Positions 53,585-63,313 are shown, numbered from the stretch's first letter. The stretch is 64,000 nucleotides of DNA from Cellulomonas gilvus ATCC 13127 (GCF_000218545.1 NC_015671.1:868001-932000); one strand, 5' to 3'. Notes: generated from the letters alone by a model not told the origin. A program made the numbers and translations.

Positions 53585-53693
53585 AGCCGCAGCCCAGACC
53601 GACCGTCCCCCGGCATGCGGACCGAGGCATGACCGGGGTCGCACCACCTGCGTGGCGTCATATGGCGGACGCTCGCTGAGAGGAAAACACACC

Positions 53694-54704
53694 GTGCTGA
53701 TCGCACAGCGCCCCACCCTGACCGAAGAGGTCATCTCGGAGAACCGCTCGCGGTTCTCCATCGAGCCGCTCGAGCCGGGCTTCGGCTACACGCTCGGCAA
53801 CTCGCTCCGCCGGACGCTGCTGTCCTCCATCCCCGGTGCCGCCGTCACGTCCATCCGGATCGACGGCGTCCTGCACGAGTTCTCGACCGTGCCGGGGGTC
53901 AAGGAGGACGTCACCGAGATCATCCTCAACATCAAGAACCTCGTGGTCTCCTCGGAGAACGACGAGCCCGTCGTGATGTACCTGCGCAAGCAGGGCCCGG
54001 GTCTGGTCTCCGCCGCGGACATCGTGCCGCCGGCGGGTGTCGAGGTGCACAACCCCGACCTGCACCTGGCGACGCTCAACGACAAGGGCAAGCTCGAGAT
54101 CGAGCTGACCGTCGAGCGCGGGCGCGGCTACGTGTCGGCCAACCAGAACAAGGCGTACGACGCCGAGATCGGCCGGATCCCGGTCGACTCGATCTACTCG
54201 CCCGTCCTCAAGGTGACCTACAAGGTCGAGGCGACGCGAGTCGAGCAGCGCACGGACTTCGACAAGCTCATCGTCGACGTCGAGACCAAGGCGGCGATCA
54301 GCCCGCGCGACGCGCTCGCGTCGGCCGGCAAGACGCTCGTCGAGCTGTTCGGCCTGGCGCGCGAGCTCAACGTCGAGGCCGAGGGCATCGAGATCGGCCC
54401 GTCGCCGACGGACGCGGCGCTCGCCGCGGACCTGGCGCTGCCGATCGAGGACCTGCAGCTGACGATCCGCTCGTACAACTGCCTCAAGCGCGAGGGCATC
54501 CACACGGTCGGGGAGCTCGTCGCCCGGTCCGAGGCGGACCTCCTGGACATCCGCAACTTCGGTGCGAAGTCGATCACCGAGGTCAAGGAGAAGCTCGCCG
54601 AGCTGGGCCTGAACCTCAAGGACAGCCCGCTCGACTTCGACCCGACCCAGTCGGCGTACTACGGCGACGACGAGGGCGACTTCGTCGAGGACGAGCAGTA
54701 CTGA
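53694..54704 (+). CDS. rpoA: DNA-directed RNA polymerase subunit alpha
   Basis: 336 residues from GTG 53694 ([20 protein letters not shown]) after GAGAGGA. The N-terminal assembly domain shows [20 protein letters not shown]; the C-terminal DNA-binding domain shows [20 protein letters not shown] and [19 protein letters not shown]. The acidic tail ends [11 protein letters not shown] longer frame upstream lacks support. Confidence 0.98.
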   Translation: MLIAQRPTLTEEVISENRSRFSIEPLEPGFGYTLGNSLRRTLLSSIPGAAVTSIRIDGVLHEFSTVPGVKEDVTEIILNIKNLVVSSENDEPVVMYLRKQGPGLVSAADIVPPAGVEVHNPDLHLATLNDKGKLEIELTVERGRGYVSANQNKAYDAEIGRIPVDSIYSPVLKVTYKVEATRVEQRTDFDKLIVDVETKAAISPRDALASAGKTLVELFGLARELNVEAEGIEIGPSPTDAALAADLALPIEDLQLTIRSYNCLKREGIHTVGELVARSEADLLDIRNFGAKSITEVKEKLAELGLNLKDSPLDFDPTQSAYYGDDEGDFVEDEQY

Positions 54705-54773
54705 CATCAGCATCGCAGTACTGACTCGGGCCACTGACTCGGTACGTGACGAAGACTTCAAGGAGAACTGACC

Positions 54774-55307
54774 ATGCCTACGCCCACCAAGGGTCCCCGG
54801 CTCGGTGGCGGTCCGGCGCACGAGCGGCTCATCCTCGCGAACCTCGCGACGCAGCTGTTCGAGCACGGCCGCATCACGACGACGGAGACGAAGGCCAAGC
54901 GCCTGCGCCCCCTCGCCGAGCGCCTCATCACGTTCGCCAAGCGTGGCGACCTGCACGCCCGCCGTCGGGTGATGACGGTCGTCAAGGACAAGGGCGTCGT
55001 GCACGTGCTGTTCACCGAGATCGCCCCGGCCATGGCCGAGCGCAACGGTGGCTACACGCGCATCACGAAGATCGGCCCGCGCAAGGGTGACAACGCGCCC
55101 CTGGCGGTCATCGAGCTCGTGACCGAGCCCGTCTCGCCCAAGCAGGCCGTCGTCAAGGAGGCCACGAAGGCCGCCGAGAAGGCCGCCAAGCCGAAGGCCG
55201 AGAAGGTCGAGGACGTCAAGGCCGAGGACACCACGGTCGAAGACGCCCCCGTCGAGGACGCGCCCGTCGCGGACGCCGACGAGAAGGCGACCGACGAGAA
55301 GGCCTGA
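54774..55307 (+). CDS. rplQ: 50S ribosomal protein L17 with acidic C-terminal tail
   Basis: 177 residues ([20 protein letters not shown]). The L17 core runs to about residue 118 ([40 protein letters not shown]). A tail of about 60 residues, Lys/Ala then Asp/Glu-rich ([20 protein letters not shown]), follows, as in other actinobacteria. ATG 54774 after AAGGAGAA. Confidence 0.98.
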   Translation: MPTPTKGPRLGGGPAHERLILANLATQLFEHGRITTTETKAKRLRPLAERLITFAKRGDLHARRRVMTVVKDKGVVHVLFTEIAPAMAERNGGYTRITKIGPRKGDNAPLAVIELVTEPVSPKQAVVKEATKAAEKAAKPKAEKVEDVKAEDTTVEDAPVEDAPVADADEKATDEKA

Positions 55308-55321
55308 CCTCTCGCGCGCAC

Positions 55322-55359
55322 CACGAGGCCCGGTTCCCGCAAGGGGACCGGGCCTCGTG
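55322..55359 (+). terminator. Alpha operon terminator
   Basis: A 17-pair stem (one G-T) joins 55322-55338 to 55343-55359 with a GCAA loop, 15 nt after rplQ. Confidence 0.85.
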
Positions 55360-55423
55360 CCGTCGTACCGGGTCCTGGTCCGGGGCTCGAGCAGGCTCGG
55401 CATGCCGGGGCGACCACGCGACG

Positions 55424-55456
55424 CGGGGCGGGCCGCACCAGGCGCGACCCGCCCCG
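55424..55456 (-). terminator. Likely terminator of the surface protein gene
   Basis: CGGGGCGGG (55424-55432) pairs with CCCGCCCCG (55448-55456), 12 nt beyond the stop of the - strand gene. Confidence 0.55.
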
Positions 55457-55467
55457 TGCCGGGTTGC

Positions 55468-58400
55468 TCAGGACGTGCGGCGGCGGATCAGCAGCAGCAC
55501 CGCTCCGGCGACGAGCGCGACGGCGCCCACGAGCGCCAGGGGCACGACGTCCGAGCCCGTGGTCGCCAGGTCGTCGTCCGAGGGCGCCTGCGACGGGTCG
55601 TCCGACGGGTCGTCGGACGGTGCGGTCGTCGGCGTGGGGTCGGGGGACGCCGCGACACGGAGCGTGACCCGGCCCGTGGCACCCGAGGCCGACTCCACGA
55701 CGAGCGTGTGCACGCCCGCCGGGGTGCCCTGCGGGATCCGCGCGGAGACCACGACCGCACCGTCCTCGTCCGCCGTCGCGCGGCTCAGGAGCACGGGATC
55801 CGAGTGCAGCCACACCTCGGCCCGTTCGCCCGCCTGCAGGCCGGCGGCCCGGACCGTCACGGTGCCGCCCACCCGCACGGTGGACGCAGACACGGTGACG
55901 GGAAGATCGACGACCGCCGGCTCCCGGACGACGAGGGTGGTGGTCGCGACGGCGTCCTGCCCGATGCCGTTGTGCGCGGTGAGCACGACGTGGCTGGTGC
56001 CGGACGCCACGGGCGTGCCCACCAGGCGTCCCCCGCCCGGACCGGGCAGCCAGGTCACGCCCGCCGGCAGTCCGACGGCCGAGACCGTCGGCGCCGGATA
56101 GCCGTCCGCGACGACCGGCACGTCGACCGGCTCGCCCAGGTCGACCCGGACCGTGCCGGCGGTCGCGACCCGCGCGGGCGCCTCGACGACGACCGTCCAC
56201 GGCACCGCCAGATCGGGGCCCGCGCCGTTGTGGATCGCGAGCCGGACCGTATGCGTGCCGGCTGCCGTGGTGCGTCCGGTCAGACGGAGGTCGTCGCCGC
56301 GCACGGCCACCTCGAGCCCCGCGGGCAGGCCGTCCGCCGTCACGGTGGGCCGCGGGTGCCCGGTGACCTGGGTGAGGACGACGTCGACCGCGCGGCCGGA
56401 CCGGACCGTCGTCGTGCCGTCCGTGGTGGTCGCACCGGGGCCCGCGGTGACCGTGATCCGGACCGTGGTGGAGGCCTCGCCGCGGGGGTTCGTCGCGGTG
56501 ACGACGACGTCGGGCACGGGGCCCTGGGCCGCGGCCGTGGGCGAGCCGGTGAGCGTGGCCGACGCGGCGTCGAACGTGAGCCATGCGGGCAGCGACGACG
56601 TGGTGAGCACGGGAGCGGGGTAGCCGCGCGGCTGCAGCGTCACCGTCGAGGTCTCGCCCGCCGGGAACGTGGCGACGACGTCAGCGCCCAGCGTGGGCAC
56701 CGACCGGACGTCGAGCTCGACGGTCGCGGTCGCGGGCGCGCCCACGCCGTTGTCCGCGACGACGGCCACGGTGAACCGGCCGTCGCGCGTGGGCGTCCCG
56801 GTCAGGCGTGCGCCGTCGACGTCCTGGACCAGCGCGACGCCATCGGGCAGCCCGGTGGCCTCGAGCGACGGCACCGGGTAGCCCGCGACCTCGAGCGGGA
56901 CGGGTGCCATCGCGGTGTCGACGTCGGCCGTCGCGGTCGCGGGCGCGTCGACCTGCGCGGGCTCGTGGACGACGATGCGCCAGGTGCGTTCCGCGGTGCC
57001 GACCGTGCTGGTCAGCGTGAGCTCGGCGTCGAACACGCCCGACCTCGTCGGCGTGCCGGTCAGCCGGACGGACGTGCCGGTCTGCTCGAGGCCCAGGCCC
57101 GGCGGGAGCCCGGTCGCGCTCGCGTCCGGGACGGGGTGACCGGCCACCGCGAACGCGGCGACGTCGAGCGCGTCGCCGAGCCGTGCCGTGGTCGTCGACG
57201 GCTCGGAGGCGAACGCGGGCGCGGCCGTCACGACGACCGTGACCTGGACAGGGGCCGGGTCGGTACCCACGCCGTTGCTCGCGCTCAGGGTCACGTCGTA
57301 CGCGCCGGGGACGGTCGGCGTGCCCGTGACCGTCCCACCGCTCAGGGCCAGGCCCGGCGGCAGCGTGCCGGTGGACAGCGCCGGCTCCGGGTAGCCGCCG
57401 AGCGTGACGGGCAGGGTCGTGGGCACGCCGACGGGCACCGTGACGGTGCTCGGTGCCGTGAGCACGGCGGGCGTGCGGACCACGACGCGCAGCGACGCGG
57501 TCGACGCCGCACCCACCCCGTTGTCGGCGGTGATGGTCGCGTCGTACGCACCGCCGGGCGCGTTCGTCGTGCCCGCCAGCCGGACGACGCCGCCCGCTGC
57601 GGTGACGGTGAGCCCCGCGGGCAGGCCCGTGGCCGTGAGCTCCGGTGCGGGGAACCCGCCCAGGAACGCGACGTCGAGGCCGCCGAGCCACACGCCGGGC
57701 TGCACGGCGACGGTGGTGATGAACGCCGAGAGGGCCGCGGGCGTCGTGACGTCCACGCGCACCTGCGCGGTGGCGCTGCCCGTCGCGTTCGTCGCCGTGA
57801 CGGCGTACGGGCCGAACGAACCGGACAGGCCCGCGGGCGGAGCGGCGTGGAAGGTGCCGGAGGTCGCGTCGAACGACAGCCACGCCGGGAGCGTCGAGTC
57901 GAGCGTGAGCGTGGGCGTCTCGTGCCCGGTCCACGTGAGCGCCAGGTCCTCCTGCGTCCCCGCCCGTACGGCGAGCGTGGGCGACGGGTCGCCGAACGCG
58001 GGGCCCTGCAGGGCCGCGACGGTGAGCGTGCGGTCCACGCCCGTGCCCACGCCGTTCGTCGCGACGATGCGGACACGTGCCGTGCCCGGCTCGGTCGGCG
58101 TCCCGACGACGCGCACGACGCCGGGCGTGCCGAGGTCGAGCGACAGCCCGGCCGGCAGTGTCACAGGGCCGCCGTCGGGTGCGGTGACGTCCAGGACCGG
58201 GGTGGGGTAGCCGGTCACGGTGACGGACGTGGCGGGCAGCGCCGTGCCGACCGTCGTCGCGACCGAGGCGGGCCCGGTGGCGAGCGGGGCCGCCTCGACG
58301 TGCCACGCCCACGTGGTCGGTGCTGACGCGCCGAACGCGTTCGTCGCGACGAGCTGGGCGTGCCCCGACGCCGCGGCGAGGGAGGACGGGCGTGCGGGGG

Positions 58401-60003
58401 TGCCGGTCACGGTCCACACGCCGCCCGTCTGGACCACCGTCATCCCGTCCGGCAGGCCCGTCGCGGTGACCACGGGGGCCGTGCCGGACGTGGTGAGCGG
58501 GAGGGTCGTGTGGTCGCCCGCAACGAGCCAGGCGGTGCCGGGCGCGAGCACGGCCGGGCGCTCGCCCACCGTGACGGCGAACGTCTCGGTGGCCGTCCCG
58601 TACGCGTTGGTGACGGCGACGGACGCCGTCGTCGTGCCCGCCTCGGTCGGCGTGCCGGTCACGCGCAGGTCGCCGTCGATCGACAGGCCCGCGGGCAGCG
58701 TGACGGATGCGGTGGTCGGGGCCGGGTAGCCGGTCGCGGTGAGCGTGAACGGCGTGATCGGCTCGCCGCGCACCAGCACCAGGTCGTCGACCGTGCTGAG
58801 GCTCGGTTCGGCACCCACCTCGACCGTCGTCGTGAACGGTGCCGTGGACCAGTCGTGGCCGACCGTGCTCGAGACGGTGTACAGGCCGCCCGTCGTCGGT
58901 GTGCCGCTGAGCCTCAGGTCGGTGCCCGACATCGTCAGCGACGTGCCGGGCGGCAGACCGGTGGTCGGGCCCAGGACACGAGCGCCTGGGACCGCGGAGG
59001 CGGTGCCGAGCACGAGCGGGCCGGCCTGGCCCACACGCGTGCGCACGGGGTCGGCGGCGTACCCGACCGTGACGGGGGAGGGCACGACCACGCGTACGTC
59101 ACGGTCGGCGGTCAGGCTGTTGGCGACGTCGGCGTGCACGCGCATCGTGACGTCGGCGTACGTGGCGCCGGGATCGCCCGTGAGCGTCACGGTCGTCGTG
59201 CTGCCCGACTTGGCCGTGGAGACGCCCAGCCACGCCGGCTTGCCGGACGTCACGGTGACGTCGGGGGCCGGGTTGCCCGTGACCGTGAACGTGCGCGTGC
59301 TGGTCGTCGAGGCGGGGAACGCGTACGCGTCCGGACCGCCGATGACCGGCGCCTGGTACGCGGGCTCGCCCACGTTGGACCCGACACCCTCGAACGTCAC
59401 CGAGACGTCCTGGTGCGCGGCGGTCGCCGCGACCAGGAGCGTGACGGTGCGCACGTGCGCCCGGTCGAAACCCGCCGGGAAGTGCAGATACGCCACGTCC
59501 CCGACGTACTCGGGCTGGTACCGGATCGTCAGCCAGTCGGCCGCGGCGCCGCCGTTGCGGGTCAGACCGCCGACCGACGCCACGCGCCCGTTGACGTCGA
59601 CCGCCTCGAGCCCGAACGTCACCGCCGAGGGCTGGTTCGGCAGCACGTCGCGGTAGCGCAGCAGGATGCGGTCGGCGCCGCCCTGCTCCAGGTTCACGCT
59701 CGTCGGTGACGTCCACCGGATCTGGGCCGAGCCGTACGTGCAGCCGATCGGGTCGGGCACGCGCACGTCGACCTTCATCGTGCCGCTGCCCATGGTCAGC
59801 GTGTTGCCGTCCGACGGGCTGCACGAGTAGTTCCCGGGGACGAGCTCGCGGGTGCCCATGGAGCTCCCGGCGAAGTCGTCGACGCTGAAGCCGACCTCGG
59901 CCGCGCTCGCGGGCGCCGCGAGTCCGGCGACGACGGTGGTCAGGGTGAGCGCCGTGGTCGCCAGGGCGGCGGCGAGGCGGCGGACGGGCAGGCTGATGCG
60001 CAT
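55468..60003 (-). CDS. Large sortase-anchored surface protein with tandem Ig-like (He_PIG-type) repeats
   Basis: 1511 residues from ATG 60003. Sec signal peptide at residues 1-34. An N-terminal beta-rich domain of about 190 residues carries two Cys (NYSCSPSDGN, PIGCTYGS) and could bind a ligand. Some 14 tandem Ig-like units follow, each with the pattern GLPxGL-(strand)-LTGTPT-(strand)-NGVG; this is the putative-Ig (He_PIG) type. The C-terminus has a Pro/Ser/Asp/Thr-rich wall-spanning segment, LATTG (1479-1483), a hydrophobic helix and RRRTS, a cell-wall sorting signal of the LAxTG type used by actinobacterial class E sortases. No sortase is in the window. Probably an adhesin or stalk protein. 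Confidence 0.85.
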   Translation of the reverse strand: MRISLPVRRLAAALATTALTLTTVVAGLAAPASAAEVGFSVDDFAGSSMGTRELVPGNYSCSPSDGNTLTMGSGTMKVDVRVPDPIGCTYGSAQIRWTSPTSVNLEQGGADRILLRYRDVLPNQPSAVTFGLEAVDVNGRVASVGGLTRNGGAAADWLTIRYQPEYVGDVAYLHFPAGFDRAHVRTVTLLVAATAAHQDVSVTFEGVGSNVGEPAYQAPVIGGPDAYAFPASTTSTRTFTVTGNPAPDVTVTSGKPAWLGVSTAKSGSTTTVTLTGDPGATYADVTMRVHADVANSLTADRDVRVVVPSPVTVGYAADPVRTRVGQAGPLVLGTASAVPGARVLGPTTGLPPGTSLTMSGTDLRLSGTPTTGGLYTVSSTVGHDWSTAPFTTTVEVGAEPSLSTVDDLVLVRGEPITPFTLTATGYPAPTTASVTLPAGLSIDGDLRVTGTPTEAGTTTASVAVTNAYGTATETFAVTVGERPAVLAPGTAWLVAGDHTTLPLTTSGTAPVVTATGLPDGMTVVQTGGVWTVTGTPARPSSLAAASGHAQLVATNAFGASAPTTWAWHVEAAPLATGPASVATTVGTALPATSVTVTGYPTPVLDVTAPDGGPVTLPAGLSLDLGTPGVVRVVGTPTEPGTARVRIVATNGVGTGVDRTLTVAALQGPAFGDPSPTLAVRAGTQEDLALTWTGHETPTLTLDSTLPAWLSFDATSGTFHAAPPAGLSGSFGPYAVTATNATGSATAQVRVDVTTPAALSAFITTVAVQPGVWLGGLDVAFLGGFPAPELTATGLPAGLTVTAAGGVVRLAGTTNAPGGAYDATITADNGVGAASTASLRVVVRTPAVLTAPSTVTVPVGVPTTLPVTLGGYPEPALSTGTLPPGLALSGGTVTGTPTVPGAYDVTLSASNGVGTDPAPVQVTVVVTAAPAFASEPSTTTARLGDALDVAAFAVAGHPVPDASATGLPPGLGLEQTGTSVRLTGTPTRSGVFDAELTLTSTVGTAERTWRIVVHEPAQVDAPATATADVDTAMAPVPLEVAGYPVPSLEATGLPDGVALVQDVDGARLTGTPTRDGRFTVAVVADNGVGAPATATVELDVRSVPTLGADVVATFPAGETSTVTLQPRGYPAPVLTTSSLPAWLTFDAASATLTGSPTAAAQGPVPDVVVTATNPRGEASTTVRITVTAGPGATTTDGTTTVRSGRAVDVVLTQVTGHPRPTVTADGLPAGLEVAVRGDDLRLTGRTTAAGTHTVRLAIHNGAGPDLAVPWTVVVEAPARVATAGTVRVDLGEPVDVPVVADGYPAPTVSAVGLPAGVTWLPGPGGGRLVGTPVASGTSHVVLTAHNGIGQDAVATTTLVVREPAVVDLPVTVSASTVRVGGTVTVRAAGLQAGERAEVWLHSDPVLLSRATADEDGAVVVSARIPQGTPAGVHTLVVESASGATGRVTLRVAASPDPTPTTAPSDDPSDDPSQAPSDDDLATTGSDVVPLALVGAVALVAGAVLLLIRRRTS

Positions 60004-60173
60004 GAGGTCCTCAAGGCCGGGGGCTCGGCACGCGGGCGGCGCGGGCGTCGACCGACGCTAGCCAGAACTGAGGACCTTGGGCCCATGAGGTCGGCGCGCC
60101 GCCCGGAACGCCCCGCTTCCTGACCGGCCGATCGGGTGACCCGCTGTCCACGCGGCAGCGGTACGGTCGCTCG

Positions 60174-60896
60174 ATGGGGGTCGTCCTGGTGCACGGCGTA
60201 CGCACGTCCCGGACCATGTGGCGCCCGCAGGTCGAGGCGCTCGCGCGTGCTGGTGTCCCGGCGATCGCGGTCGACCTGCCGGGTCACGGCACGCGCGCGG
60301 GTGAGCGGTTCACGCTCGACGGCGCGGCCGCGACCGTCGCCGAGGCCGCGGCGGACCTCGACGGGCCCGTGCTGGTCGCGGGGCTGTCGCTGGGCGGCTA
60401 CGTCGCGATCGCGCACGCCGCACGTCATCCCGCGCAGGTGGGTGGACTGCTGGCGGCCGGTTGCTGCACCGTGCCGCGACGCGTGCTGGTCGCGGGGTGG
60501 TCCACGCTCGCGCGCGGCATCGGGCGCCTCCCGGACCGCGGCGCGTGGCTCAACGACGCGTTCGCGCGCGCGGCGCTCGGGGCCGCCGCGGCCGCGGACC
60601 TCGGCGCCGGGGGCTTCTCGCTCGACGTGATGGCCGACGTGCTGCGCGAGGTCGGGTCGCTCGACCCGCTCGCCGAGCTCGCGCGCGTCACCGCACCCGT
60701 GTGGCTCGTCAACGGCACGTTCGACCACTTCCGGGCCGACGAGCGGCGCTTCCTGGCCGCGTGCCACGACGGCCGCCTGGTGCTCGTGCCGCGCGCCACG
60801 CACCTGGTGAGCGTCGTCGCGCCCGTCGCGTTCTCGCGAGTCCTGCTGCAGGCGGCCGACGCGGTCGCCCACCCGGCCGCCGCGCGCCGCGGTTGA
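60174..60896 (+). CDS. Alpha/beta hydrolase
   Basis: 240 residues from ATG 60174. TACGGT (60162-60167) ends 6 nt before the ATG, so a leaderless transcript is likely. Features in order: VVLVHGVRTSRTMW (oxyanion HG), VDLPGHG, nucleophile elbow AGLSLGGYVAIAHA (Ser in GLSLGG), acid in NGTFDHF and His in PRATHLVSV. Resembles small esterase or lactonase-type hydrolases; the substrate is unknown. Confidence 0.85.
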   Translation: MGVVLVHGVRTSRTMWRPQVEALARAGVPAIAVDLPGHGTRAGERFTLDGAAATVAEAAADLDGPVLVAGLSLGGYVAIAHAARHPAQVGGLLAAGCCTVPRRVLVAGWSTLARGIGRLPDRGAWLNDAFARAALGAAAAADLGAGGFSLDVMADVLREVGSLDPLAELARVTAPVWLVNGTFDHFRADERRFLAACHDGRLVLVPRATHLVSVVAPVAFSRVLLQAADAVAHPAAARRG

Positions 60897-60910
60897 CGGG
60901 AGCGGCGCGC

Positions 60911-61846
60911 TCAGCCGGTCAGGCCCGCCGCGGTCATCGCATCGGCGAACGCGCCGGCGACGTGGACCTGGACCCCGTCGGCGTCATATTGCGTGACCTG
61001 CTGGAACGTGCCGTCCGGGGACCGGTAGTAGACGTGCGGGCTCAGCGGCCCCGGGGCGTCCTGCCGCCCTCGCGCGGCGCGCGCCATGAGATGCAGCGCG
61101 TGCACCACGGTCGCGTCGCGCAGCACGTGGACCAGCAGCGCCGCACGGTCCGGCAGCGCGACGAGCGTGCCGAACGGCCGCGGGCCGGCACCGACCCGGT
61201 CGAGCAGCTCGTCGTGCAGCAGCACGCGTGACGCACCGAAGAAGTCCGTGGAGACGAGCACGTGCACGTCGTGGTCGATGAGCTCGTGGTCGGGCGGAGG
61301 CAGCCGCCGGAGCCCGGCGAGTGCCGCGTCACCGAGCGCGTCCCACCCGCCGTGCTGCACGCCGAGCAGCGTGGAGACCGACTCGGGGTAGTCGATCGCG
61401 GCACGGACGCACAGCCCGCCGCCGAGCGACGGCCCCGCGGCGGGTTCGACCGCGGGCAGGTCGGACTCCAGCAGGACGCGCGCCACGAGCAGGTCGACGA
61501 CGTCGGCGAGGGTCTCGTGCGACGCCTCCGCCCGGGCCTCGCGGTCCTGCGCGACCCTGACCGTGCGGGCGTGCTCGTCGACGACCGCGGGTCGGTGCGC
61601 GGGGTCGACGCCCGCGACCTGCCGTGCCAGGTTGGCGAGCCCGTACTGCGCGCCGTCCGCCGCCCGGACGTGGTCCGGCTCCGCGACGGCACCCGCGAAC
61701 CCGGCGCGCGTGAACGCCGCGGCGGCCTCGGTGCGCAGCCACGCGGCGTCGTCGCGGCTCAGCGGCGCGAGGTGGTCGTCGGGGAAGGCGCCGGGCAGCG
61801 CACCCGGGGCGTCGTCGTCCGGGCGGCGGCGGGAGAACCAGCTCAT
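60911..61846 (-). CDS. Protein of unknown function, paralog of the adjacent 211-residue protein
   Basis: 311 residues from ATG 61846; TACCGT ends 6 nt upstream, so the mRNA is probably leaderless. The N-terminal half is acidic/helical (SRDDAAWLRTEAAAAFTRAG and a region on Asp/Glu/Ala-rich helices). The C-terminal half, from about residue 200, has FGTLVALPDRAALLVHVLRD, then LHLMARAARGRQ, GPLSPHVYYRSPDGTFQQVT and FADAMTAAGL. The last 110 residues match the neighbouring protein closely. No signal peptide. Family and function not recognised. Confidence 0.75.
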   Translation of the reverse strand: MSWFSRRRPDDDAPGALPGAFPDDHLAPLSRDDAAWLRTEAAAAFTRAGFAGAVAEPDHVRAADGAQYGLANLARQVAGVDPAHRPAVVDEHARTVRVAQDREARAEASHETLADVVDLLVARVLLESDLPAVEPAAGPSLGGGLCVRAAIDYPESVSTLLGVQHGGWDALGDAALAGLRRLPPPDHELIDHDVHVLVSTDFFGASRVLLHDELLDRVGAGPRPFGTLVALPDRAALLVHVLRDATVVHALHLMARAARGRQDAPGPLSPHVYYRSPDGTFQQVTQYDADGVQVHVAGAFADAMTAAGLTG

Positions 61847-61862
61847 GGCGCGACGGTAGCCG

Positions 61863-62498
61863 TCAGCCCTTGCGGCGCCGCGCAGCGGCACGGCGTGCCT
61901 TGCGGCTGCGGTCCACCAGGCCGAGCGCGGCGAGCGCGTCGGCCAGCGCACCCTCGACGTGCACCTCGACCTCGACGTCCGCATGGCGCGTGACCTGCTC
62001 GAGCGACCCGTCGGGGGCGCGGTGGTAGACCTCCGGGCTGATCGCTCCGGCCTCGGACTGCCGCATGCGCGCGACGGTCGCCATGAGGTGCGCGGCGCGC
62101 AGCACCTCCTCGTCGCGCAGCACGTGCACCAGGAGCGCACGCGGGTCCGGCAGCGCGACGAGCGTGCCGTGCGGCGCCTCGTCCTCGCCGACCGCCGCGA
62201 GGACGTCCTCCAGGACCAGCACGCGCGCCGCGGCGAGGTCGTCGGTCGTCGAGAACGCGTGCATCGCGTGCGCCGCGACCTGGTGCTCGGGTGCGGGCAG
62301 CGAGCGCAGCGCGTCGAGCGCGGGCTCGTCGATCACGGCGGCACCGGGCTCGACCGTGAGCACGCCGTCCCGGAGCACCGCGCGGCGCACCGCGAGACCC
62401 GGGCCGAGCAGCGCGTCGTCGGGGGTGCCGTCCTCGGCGCGGACGACGGTGACGAGGCGGATCCCGTCGGCGGGCGGCGGGACGGCGGCGGTGGACAT
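61863..62498 (-). CDS. Protein of unknown function, paralog of the adjacent 311-residue protein
   Basis: 211 residues from ATG 62498; TACAGT ends 8 nt upstream (leaderless or nearly so). Shares HGTLVALPDPRALLVHVLRD, AAHLMATVARMRQ, GAISPEVYHRAPDGSLEQVT and LADALAALGL with the 311-residue protein, and ends in a basic tail (RKARRAAARRRKG) the other lacks. The first 90 residues are a beta-rich stretch. Same orientation, 16 nt apart: an old tandem duplication. No signal peptide; function unknown. Confidence 0.75.
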   Translation of the reverse strand: MSTAAVPPPADGIRLVTVVRAEDGTPDDALLGPGLAVRRAVLRDGVLTVEPGAAVIDEPALDALRSLPAPEHQVAAHAMHAFSTTDDLAAARVLVLEDVLAAVGEDEAPHGTLVALPDPRALLVHVLRDEEVLRAAHLMATVARMRQSEAGAISPEVYHRAPDGSLEQVTRHADVEVEVHVEGALADALAALGLVDRSRKARRAAARRRKG

Positions 62499-62507
62499 GA
62501 CCAGCGA

Positions 62508-62531
62508 CTGTACCGAGGGCTGTACCGAGGG
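62508..62531 (+). repeat. Two copies of CTGTACCGAGGG
   Basis: Exact direct repeat, period 12 bp, overlapping the likely -10 of the 211-residue protein gene on the - strand (TACAGT). Confidence 0.9.
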
Positions 62532-62542
62532 GCTGGTGCGCG

Positions 62543-63307
62543 TCACCCGGCGCCCAGCGACCAGGCCCGCACGCCGCCGACGATGCCCGCCTGGTTGGGG
62601 ACCACGACGACGCGCTCGCCGAGCCGCTCGAGGACCGTGGGGGTCACGTGCCGCGCGTTGCCGCCGCCCAGGTACACGCGGTCCCAGCGGAACACGGGCC
62701 AGAACCCCTCGACCACGCGCTGCACGCGACGCGACCACAGCCCGTTGCCGAGCCGGCGCCGTTCGGGCTGGCCGATGTACTCGTCGTACGTCACCCCGCG
62801 GCGCACGGGCGCGTGCGAGAGCTCGAGGTGCGGCGCGAGCCGGCCGCCGTCGAACAGCGCCGAGCCCAGGCCCGTGCCGAGCGTGAGCACCAGCTCGAGC
62901 CCCGTCCCGGACACCACGCCCGCACCGTGCACCTCGGCGTCGTTGAGCACGAGGGTCGGCAGCCCGAGCGCGGCCTCGACCGCCGCGCGCACGTCGTGGT
63001 CGGTCCATGCCTCGACCAGCGCCGGGTCGACCGCGCTGCGCGGCCCGCTGCGGGTCACGTAGTGCGGCGTCGCGACGACCACGCCGTGCCGGACCATCCC
63101 CGGCATCCCGACCGTGACGCGGTCCGCGGCGGGCAGGCCGGCCGCGATCTGCGCGATCGTCGTGACCAGGCGGTGCGGCGGCAGCGGGTACGGCGTCGGG
63201 ACGCGCACCGCGGGTGCGTGCAGCGTCCCCGCGGCGTCCAGGACGGAGGCCTTGATCCCTCCGCCACCGCAGTCGACGGCGAGCGTCCATGGGTCGGTGC
63301 CGGCCAC
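62543..63307 (-). CDS. ROK-family sugar kinase, polyphosphate glucokinase-like
   Basis: 254 residues from GTG 63307; TACCGT ends 6 nt upstream (leaderless). Features: phosphate-1 motif LAVDCGGGGIKASVLD, substrate-side VTVGMPGMVRHG, catalytic Asp in LVLNDAEVHG, phosphate-2 LTLGTGLGSALFDGGRL, and C-terminal RVYLGGGNAR. The HLELSH segment is close to the TELGH of actinobacterial polyphosphate glucokinase, suggesting glucose as substrate, but the first motif is GGGG rather than the usual GGTG and the zinc-binding ROK cysteines are absent. Donor not determinable. Confidence 0.8.
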   Translation of the reverse strand: MAGTDPWTLAVDCGGGGIKASVLDAAGTLHAPAVRVPTPYPLPPHRLVTTIAQIAAGLPAADRVTVGMPGMVRHGVVVATPHYVTRSGPRSAVDPALVEAWTDHDVRAAVEAALGLPTLVLNDAEVHGAGVVSGTGLELVLTLGTGLGSALFDGGRLAPHLELSHAPVRRGVTYDEYIGQPERRRLGNGLWSRRVQRVVEGFWPVFRWDRVYLGGGNARHVTPTVLERLGERVVVVPNQAGIVGGVRAWSLGAG

Positions 63308-63313
63308 GGGGCC

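Noticed and set aside
53630-53666. Promoter for rpoA (TGACCG with CATATG/TATGGC)
   Set aside because: Spacing of 23 bp or more is outside the usual range.
55357-58326. 989-codon + strand frame opposite the surface protein
   Set aside because: Low-complexity shadow of the Ig-repeat codons; the - strand frame has a signal peptide and a sorting signal.
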